64,000 nucleotides of DNA from Saururus chinensis (lineage: Eukaryota; Streptophyta; Magnoliopsida; Piperales; Saururaceae): assembly GCA_035235625.1 (NCBI GenBank), contig CP141143.1, positions 39,541,178 to 39,605,177 of the forward strand, given 5' to 3'. The notes beneath the pieces were generated by a model. The model was not told where the DNA came from, made no database searches, and worked only from the letters and a program-made list of their open reading frames with translations. Position numbers and translations under genes: made by a program. This document shows positions 57,901-64,000 of this stretch, in pieces; positions within the stretch are counted from its first letter, which is position 1; each line of letters starts with the position of its first letter.

Positions 57901-58473
57901 GCAGAGGGAAAGAAAAGACTAACCAACAAAATGACCCCGGAGCTCCTGGTCGGGGGACTCCCATCCCCCATAAGGACTCCCCGGCGTCGGCAGCCCCGCC
58001 ATCTGTCTGAAGCTCCATAACAACTTATCCACATCCAGCAATAACAAGTACTCCAAATTCGTCTGCTGGGCTCGGCCCTGCCGCGAATCTGCGTGCAGCC
58101 GCACGTCATGGAGTGAAACTTCTCTGAGAAATTTCGGTCTTGGACCTCCTCCACGTGCGAGATCCGGCCCACCCGAGCGCTTTATTGTCCGGTACAGCAT
58201 TGCCCAGTCCAGTTTTCCCCCCTGCTGCTGCCCTTGCACCATTCTCCTCGGCAGTAGATTTGCCCAGAGGGATTCCTCGGTAGGGTTGAGGTGGTAGTAA
58301 TGATTGTAGACCTCCTCCTTCCACGAGCTGTTTTTGGAGTTGAACAGCTCGTATCGCAGGGTGTGCGACGACAGGGTGGGAGTGTTGGTGCATTCCTTAA
58401 TACCTTCCACAACAGCGATTGCAAACAAGACAGTAGCAAAGAGCCTGAACAAGAGTGCCAGAAGACCACCCAT
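45979..58473 (-). CDS. GH127 (DUF1680) beta-L-arabinofuranosidase-like secreted glycosidase
   Basis: Twelve coding exons on the minus strand: 58473-57924, 50369-50167, 49939-49742, 49548-49477, 48961-48866, 48654-48575, 48011-47936, 47830-47620, 47493-47297, 47217-47109, 46973-46884 and 46742-45979. Phases join cleanly to 2646 nt, 881 residues, close to the length of Arabidopsis homologues. Residues 1-25 are a hydrophobic signal peptide. Conserved stretches include SLHDVRL, RAQQTNLEYLLLLDVD and RHWESLNEETGGMND. The putative zinc/catalytic site is Glu416-x-Cys418 (NEESC) plus Cys491-Cys492 (FWCCYGT), matching the E-x-C and C-C of the bacterial GH127 enzyme, whose first Cys of the pair is the nucleophile. 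Exon 8 ends and exon 9 begins within codon 496, giving Ala where I recall Gly. Likely removes L-arabinofuranose from wall glycoproteins or polysaccharides; substrate inferred. Confidence 0.93.
47831..47935 (-). other. GC-AG intron (intron 7) of the GH127 gene
   Basis: The donor reads AAG|GCGAGT and the acceptor tgcag|GTT. Using GC keeps frame and the family sequence NMLK-VARNLFRW. The nearest GT, four bases further on, would break the frame. Confidence 0.75.
48093..48493. mobile_element. Tourist-like (PIF/Harbinger) MITE in intron 6
   Basis: 401 bp between TTA (48090-48092) and TTA (48494-48496). The termini GGGGTTGTTTGGATATTGAATT and the complement of the right end (GGGCTGCTTGAATATTGAATT) agree over about 21 bases. 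The interior is rich in aattcca words. No coding capacity. The TTA duplication and GGGxTGTTTGG terminus fit PIF/Harbinger MITEs. Confidence 0.82.
50497..52084. mobile_element. Unclassified insertion inside 3' LTR of element A
   Basis: The LTR sequence of element A breaks at 50496 and resumes at 52095. The 10-mer aattttcaag flanks the extra DNA on both sides (50487-50496 and 52085-52094), as a target duplication would. No terminal inverted repeat or poly(A) was found. It contains minus-strand frames at 50671-51170 rich in Lys/Arg/Glu with no recognised domain, and a + frame at 51626-51832. Confidence 0.55.
53338..54680 (+). pseudogene. Element B gag-protease remnant
   Basis: Broken frames show gag words (STQVLYQRLQDL, LIDEYTKEFYQLLHHNDL, SEAHSRTFYLEKQQSP), a zinc knuckle CFKCGRIGHGAVNC near 54270-54312, and a protease region IGSKVCHFVIDLGSCDNVV where the catalytic D-S-G is changed to D-L-G. 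Confidence 0.8.
55070..55440 (+). pseudogene. Element B integrase remnant
   Basis: The frames give SSCMMRVI, then SECHICHVAIGTSTNVGLYV (end of the zinc-binding domain), YGLCSWITPYSEKN and FSKMVHFIA-like residues in adjacent frames. These match the start of a gypsy integrase core with many stops and shifts. Confidence 0.65.
56600..56981 (-). pseudogene. dUTPase-like ORF of element A
   Basis: Starts at 56981, about 50 bases after the primer site. It reads TTVIPPESQLLVRLKWTIGQ, TQGFYAFVVPCKLDDPLVIA, a single in-frame TGA, then GYHGFYYGHVDVIINYSERP and FPVYAGDYIADIVFKK. The arrangement resembles trimeric dUTPase folds: 'IPPG...LV.TGL....P.G.YG.I.PRSGLA' followed by 'DxDYRGEVxVxLxNxSxxPFxVxxGDRIAQLI'. 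The catalytic motifs are altered (no clear RSGLA), so any dUTPase activity is doubtful. It occupies the position where gag would normally start. Confidence 0.5.
57035..57457 (-). repeat. 5' LTR of element A
   Basis: 423 bp. The + strand edges read TGATGAGATAATC (57035) and GATGCCCTGCATCA (57457). The central word aagcaacaattaag and the terminal words recur in the 3' LTR at 52095-52440. Confidence 0.82.
57458..57923 (-). other. 5' end of GH127 intron 1
   Basis: Non-repeat part of the long first intron. The donor is G|GTTAGT at 57923-57918. No feature seen. Confidence 0.6.
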
Positions 58474-60948
58474 TTCTTGTTGCAGCAGAGTAGGCGGCCA
58501 AGAAGAGAAGCAGGAGTGGAAGTGATCAGAGCAATAAAGAGAACAAGTGGAGAGATGGGTCTGTTCTTATAGGCATCAATAAAGGCCAAAACCAAAACTA
58601 CTCATTCATCTCCTCAGCTCTATCCACCAGATTCCAATAACTGAACGGGTACAAGAAAGATGGTCAAAACTTGAAACAGAAGAGATTCAGGAGCTCAATT
58701 GAGAAAGCCAAAACAGGCAATAGGACGCGGATAAAGATGAATTGCAGAGATGGTCAAAACATGGATCAGCAGCTGGAGATATTTCACAGGAGTATTTCAG
58801 TTGGGAAGAGGAGTAAAAAATCACGGGGGAGCCCGACAAGCACGGACATAGAAATATCACGGATTTCCTGTCGTTTTCTCTCCACACTCTTCAGCAACCA
58901 CGCGGCCTGAGGGGAGAGGTCCCGAATTTCGGATAGCCTTTTGATCCTTTCCACTTCCGCCCACTCTCTCTCCGCCCCCACCGTCTGTGTCCATGCCGCA
59001 GAGGCCCCGCTGTTCTGAATGAAGCATGTCGTTTGTAGCAGTAGTGATGGGCGAAGTGTTTGCAGTTTTACCGAAGAAGGAACGGAGGCGTGGCCGCCAT
59101 GATGAATCTCATGTGTACTTTTTTACACGGGATGTGGGAAGGCCCGGCGAAATTATTGAAGACCGACAAATTAGATAAATCATTGAGTACTTCTTTAGTC
59201 CCAAGTACTTTATGGGAGTTACTCCTCCGCCGTCGATATAGAGAATTAATAGTCGATACATAGAATTAATTGCCCACCTGTTAGCACATGATAGAATAAA
59301 TGGGTGAATCTCCCACTTGCTCCACTTGTGCTAATATTTTTAGAGTATACTAACGACAATGTATGTATTTTATATATAAATATATTAAATAAAAAAATAA
59401 AATATATTTAAAATAAAGTATGTATTGAATAAATGTCTTCTTTGCATGCTATAGTTATAAAAGTCCTCCTAACATGAGCCCATGCGCACACCGGCGCTAT
59501 GAGTCCAGGTCCATATTAACTTTTTTTTATAATATATATTTTCAGAATTATAATGGCTATAAATTATATACATAACTATGTATTGACTCAAATGCAATTG
59601 TAATAGATAACTGCAAGTTCAAATCTCATAAGTTAAAACATTATATCATAAGTTGATGAAGATAAGGACTTTCTATTATAGAGCACACTATTCATATTTA
59701 TGACTAATTTAGCAAAAGATCTCATTTCATTCTGTCTTCAAGAGTTTTTTAAGGGCAACATAAATACATGAATTCAAATATGTATAATATAGGCAAAATA
59801 AAAGAAATTATTATTAAGAAGTGTATTGTAAATGGGGCCCACGAAAAAGCTTAACAAAATATAGTCAAGTAGATCTTATTTGATATTTGTTGAAATTAAT
59901 CAAGCTGATGTGTGTGATGTATTGTGGATCACTTTCTTCAATTACTCACTCAAAAAAATTTTCAACTCTCAAAATCTATGGTGATCCTAGAAAAACTCAA
60001 TATAAAGTCTATTCTTTTTCCTTCACAAACAATGGTTTTCCTCTCTTCTATTTCATCTATACCTAGGCCTTTTATTGTCTCAAATTAGCTACGGTTAAAT
60101 GAACTCAAGTTGTAAAGAATTTTATTTTGGAGTCCTAAACTAGGTAACAAAGTCATGAAGTGATCGATTATTCCCTTAGGTAATCAACCATTCACTTGTT
60201 CAGTTTGAAATGAAACACCAGAGTGATCGGTCATTTGCCCAAGTGATTGGTTGCTTCACTTTGAAAATATGAAAACTGTGTCACCAAGAGATCAATTTTT
60301 TCAATTCATCAGGTTGAAAATCTAAAAACTGTGCCACCAAGCAATCTATCCTTTAGATTGTTTGTTCATAAACAATCGATCTCAAAAGAACAACTTTTTA
60401 TATTTTTCACCTCTTCTTCACTCAAGAAAACAGAACTAGAGAAAAATCAACTGAATTACACATTACATAACCCCATTGCTAGAAGTAAATAATCCAAATG
60501 AAGTTGCTGGTAGGGCTGTGGAGAAATGGTCAGCACAAGCTTTTGCTGTTCCACCTAGAATAAGCAATGGATCCCTTCCTAGAATTATCCCTAAGAAGTT
60601 CCAAAGCTTTTGTTGTTCCACCTAGAATAAGCAGTCGATCCCTTTCTAGAATTATCCCTGAGAAGTTCCAAAGCGAGTGCCCTGAAATTATGTGTGTGTC
60701 GAAAGTAAATGAGAAGAATTAATCATCATAAAAAAAATTAATGAGAAGCTCATAAAATTGTGTGGTTTATTCTCTGTCATTTATTAAGATATATGCCCCA
60801 CTAAAATCGAAAAAAAAAAATAACTTCTGTGACCAACCCATATATTGCTAAAGAATTTTTTCCAGACATGAATACAAATATCTATTCGCTTTCACACAAA
60901 AAATAAAGAAAGAATCCAAAAATTGATGCAAAAAACATGCTAGGAGAG
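58474..60948. other. 5' flank of the GH127 gene and intergenic DNA
   Basis: The first few hundred bases should hold the leader and promoter of the GH127 gene; no TATA box could be assigned. From about 59270 the sequence is AT-rich. Around 60160-60370 it carries agtgatcgg / agcaatctatc words similar to other LTRs in this window. A 60-bp direct repeat (ttttgctgttccacctagaataagca / ttttgttgttccacc type) lies at 60541-60605 and 60609-60672. Confidence 0.4.
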
Positions 60949-62240
60949 TGTCCCAACTCAGATTTTTAAAAGCCTTTTCACAATAGCATGAACGGTAGTT
61001 ATGAGAAATTTTTTTTTTCTTAAATAAAAATAAATCATTCGATTAAATATCCAGGTCATGAGAACTAGGGTTCACAAATGCAGATATTAAATCATATGAT
61101 ATTATTACACATCTCAAAATTCAATAAAATTAGCCCATCCATCTAAGTACAAGTCCGTCACCCATCTAAAAATAAATAACAAGTTGACTTTTACGCTAAA
61201 AATACACTAGTACCATAATTGCAAAAACGAGGAACTTCATCTTGTGCTCGCCTCTTGGTCTCATTTGTCGTTGCCAGGAAAATCTGCAACAAACCAAACC
61301 AAACAACCACAGCAACAATAATAGAACCTCTCTCCCTTCGCGAGAAGAGCTTCAAAAGGACAAAAGGTTTTATTAATGTTTTTTGGATCAGGCCAATATC
61401 ACCCAATGTTAGTTACCTACATACTTATCAGATAACATCTCCAATGTTTCCAACAAGATCGGATCCAGACGTAGTTCTACCTAAAACTACACTATATAAA
61501 GAAGCATAGCATCACCCATGCAATGCTTATGTATTTTAAAGAAACCCTCGAGAAATCTCTAGACATAGGACTCTAACGTGCATAACATCAATATACAGTG
61601 ACATATGTAAAGTAATATACAGAGTACTAAATATAACATAACTCAGAAACATGGGCTGATCTGTAGAAAATGAAGACCATCACAATGAACAAAACAATGG
61701 ATGTCGTTCAAGAAACAATGCACTAATTGTTACTTGAAAATACCGACTCCCACTCAAAGGAGTAATTGTATGCTAATAATAGAAATCCTAGCATCTTTAG
61801 AGATCCACTTAGATCAGCCATGGGCTTAGAGATTTAGGTACTAGCTGTGCTCATAGACACACTGGCCGGAGGTAGATGAGCCTTCCATGATGCTCAAAAA
61901 CCTAGTTTGCGCATTTGCAGGGATCCATTGTCCCAAATAAGCGGAGACCATAAAGGTATGAAAGATTACCCCCACGGCTATTATCAGAAATTCTGGTATC
62001 TCTAGAGATCCACTTGGATCAGCCATGGGCCTAGAGATGTAGGTACCAGTTGTGCTTATGGACACATTGGTCGGAGGTAGATAAGCCTTCCATGATGCTC
62101 TAGTTTGCACATTTGCAGGGAGGTTGAACCAAACTAATCCAATCAGCAAACTAACATAATGAATCGGGCTGAAGTAATTAGCAACATTCAATATGATAAC
62201 AAATCAAATCAAGGCTAAATGACTAACAATAATCAACATA
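60949..62240 (-). mobile_element. Partial long LTR of family G2, second copy
   Basis: Parallels 14023-15560. Both begin TxxCxxxACxCxGATTTTTAAAA and share ttaaatatcca(a/g)gtcat, atgatattattacac and ggccggaggtagatgagcct. Similarity ends near 62240. No PBS or internal region is attached, so it is truncated. Confidence 0.65.
61800..62115. repeat. Direct repeat inside the G2 LTR
   Basis: Two versions of gatccactt(a/g)gatcagccat...ggaggtagat(g/a)agcc occur at about 61802-61925 and 61986-62110. The first G2 copy has only one. The duplication makes the minus-strand frame at 61841-62191 longer. Confidence 0.8.
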
Positions 62241-63505
62241 AACAATCAGAACTACACAGGTCAAAGCAGATCATAATATCAATAACCAAATTCAATAATG
62301 ATATTAGATTGTTCGAGCTCACGTGCCTAACCCTCCTTGGGTTAGCTGATAAAGTTTTTGTAAAAATAGTTCATAATGTACATAAAGGCATTAAAGTAAT
62401 TATTCAATATTGAATAAGGTCTTCTCTACTCTTGGGCAAGTCGTTAACCTCTCAAAAGTTTTCTATATCACTTTGACCCATCGATTTCATTCACATGAAT
62501 GCGGCCCGGTCTACACATAAGGGTATTTCCATCTTTTTATTTGGGGCATTCCTAAACCTTGATGGATCCAAAATTAATCCTAAGGTTACATCTTGATGTT
62601 ATGAATCCGAGGCAATTTTTTGGCCATTTAATGGGGTCATAAATCCCTTAAACCGGCATCGATTCAATTAACCATCCCACCTTAACCCTAAGAGTAAAAA
62701 AGTCAAATATCTTCTTAATGTAATTTTTACCTAGCTTATAGATTGGTCCAAATTTAGGATACATATTAAAATATCGATCAAATTTTTCTTAATTTTTAGA
62801 TCTACTCATAGGCCCCTCAACCAGAGCCCCTAAGTATGGTCAATAATTATTATTTTACACTTCAACTCATAAAGGTAAATTAGTCATTTTAAAGCCCTTG
62901 GGAATTTTTTTACTTTTCTAAAACTTGGTAAAGACACATAGAATACACTCAAGGTCCTATGTGATTTTTCTCACATTTTTCTAATTATTTTTTCCTACTA
63001 AACTGGACCTGGTTCGGTCGGTATAATATGTGAGTTTTGTTTATTGAGCCGGGCCGAACCAGATTTAAATAATCCAGCCTATAAAACTGAACCATCATCT
63101 TCAACCTTCTGGCTACGCAAAATAGAGCTTTCACATGTTCTGTTCTTGGTTTAAAAAGAGAAAAGAAAAGCTTACCTTCAAAGGATTCTAGTGGCCATGC
63201 ACGATCATAGTTGGCTTTTTATATACCCATAGAAATCTCTCGAAATGTTTGACAACTTAACTCTTCCCCACATCTCACTGTTCCCAGTTCCATCCACAAA
63301 AGAACCTGAAGTGAAATTATGATGAGCTCTGGTTAAAAGCTTGTTCTTGTTCAATAGCAATATCCTCTTGCACATATCCTTCTGTAATTGAAGTGTTGGT
63401 GGCTATCGAGTCACAAAATATATCCACTAGCATCTGATCATGTACAGTAAATATAGTGGGGATCCATCGAGTCTAGAAGAGCAGAGGAAGATGATCCACT
63501 CGTGA
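62241..63505. other. Intergenic/repeat DNA, no gene recognised
   Basis: Contains ctaaactggacctggttcgg and gagccgggccgaacc (62998-63060), words typical of LTRs. No partner copy in the window. Confidence 0.4.
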
Positions 63506-63895
63506 CTAAACCCACATGCATTTCATCATGTGATTCTGCTTGATCTCCGTAGGCGGTTTATTGGGCCTCATGAAAAAATTGATCAGAGACAAGTTCTGGT
63601 TGTAAAATTCGGACTGTGGGAGGTTAGAGTCCTCCAGGCTCTTGCAGCCCTTACCATCCTGGAGGCAGCTCTTGATCTTGCACCTGTTCCCACTGTTGTC
63701 AACTCGCTTGCGAAGCCAATTAGAGAAAATGCCAGGGCAATATCCCTTATCGCCCCTGCCAGATATGACCTTGCGGGTACCCTTGTTGGTGACGATAAAG
63801 GTGAAGACAAACAAGCAAAAAAGGAGGACGATCAAGAGGATGATGGGTAGCGGGTGACGTACCCACATAAAACAAAATAAAGGGAGAATATACAT
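63506..63895 (-). CDS. Unidentified small frame with N-terminal membrane segment
   Basis: 129 codons from ATG at 63895 to the stop at 63506. Residues about 14-35 form a strongly hydrophobic segment (LPIILLIVLLFCLFVFTFIV) that could be a signal anchor. It is followed by a basic, Cys-containing part (KGYCPGIFSNWLRKRV, RCKIKSCLQDGKGC) and a C-terminal part without clear features. I do not recognise a family. It may be one exon of a gene continuing past the window edge or a chance frame. The moderate GC content relative to its flanks slightly favours coding. Confidence 0.3.
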   Translation of the reverse strand: MYILPLFCFMWVRHPLPIILLIVLLFCLFVFTFIVTNKGTRKVISGRGDKGYCPGIFSNWLRKRVDNSGNRCKIKSCLQDGKGCKSLEDSNLPQSEFYNQNLSLINFFMRPNKPPTEIKQNHMMKCMWV

Positions 63896-64000
63896 GAGGA
63901 GAAAGTGATTAGGTGGTCCCTATTAAGTGATGTGGAAGAGTCAAGTCTTACCCCATCACATTATCAATTTTAGTGATGTGGAAGTCTCATATCAACACAC

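Noticed and set aside
58182..58595. 137-residue minus-strand frame over GH127 exon 1
   Set aside because: Out of frame with the conserved GH127 sequence; a shadow.
59610..59625. gttcaaatct, tRNA T-loop-like word
   Set aside because: No acceptor stem, D-arm or anticodon arm could be built around it.

Overview
This window is nuclear DNA of a flowering plant. It is AT-rich, with two intron-split genes of typical plant families (GT-AG introns, plus one GC-AG) set in a dense layer of old LTR retrotransposons, MITEs, a CACTA-type end and a Mutator-like element carrying host-gene fragments. I cannot name the species. No rRNA, tRNA, CRISPR or bacterial-style operon was seen.

Layout. 1-3.6 kb: Ty1/copia remnants in both orientations. 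6.7-8.7 kb: one end of a CACTA-like transposon with three long pyrimidine tracts and arrays of short inverted repeats. 10.2-17.7 kb: LTR sequences, including a non-autonomous element with very long LTRs. 17.9-27.2 kb: a rearranged block in which sequence next to a bHLH gene exists in two or three copies. One copy is split by a Pack-MULE-like element holding fragments of an AAA-ATPase gene and an ATG18/WIPI gene. 21.3 kb: a near-perfect hairpin MITE with a 9-bp target duplication. 27.9-30.1 kb: the complete six-exon bHLH transcription factor gene (FBH/AKS subfamily, + strand). 30.8-44.9 kb: retrotransposon territory, with one structurally complete but mutated Ty3/gypsy chromovirus (35135-40466, minus strand).

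46.0-58.5 kb: a complete twelve-exon GH127 (DUF1680) beta-L-arabinofuranosidase-like gene on the minus strand. Its first intron (7.55 kb) holds a nest of retroelements: a gypsy element with a perfect GAGAG duplication, an insertion in its 3' LTR, and a second gypsy element on the other strand. The outer element carries a dUTPase-like reading frame just after its primer binding site. Another intron holds a PIF/Harbinger (Tourist) MITE with a TTA duplication. 58.5-64 kb: mostly repeats and one small unidentified reading frame.

The two genes are unrelated: one encodes a nuclear regulator and the other a secreted glycosidase. Exon boundaries were derived by hand from splice sites, reading phase and family similarity remembered from the literature. 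No alignment or database search was run.
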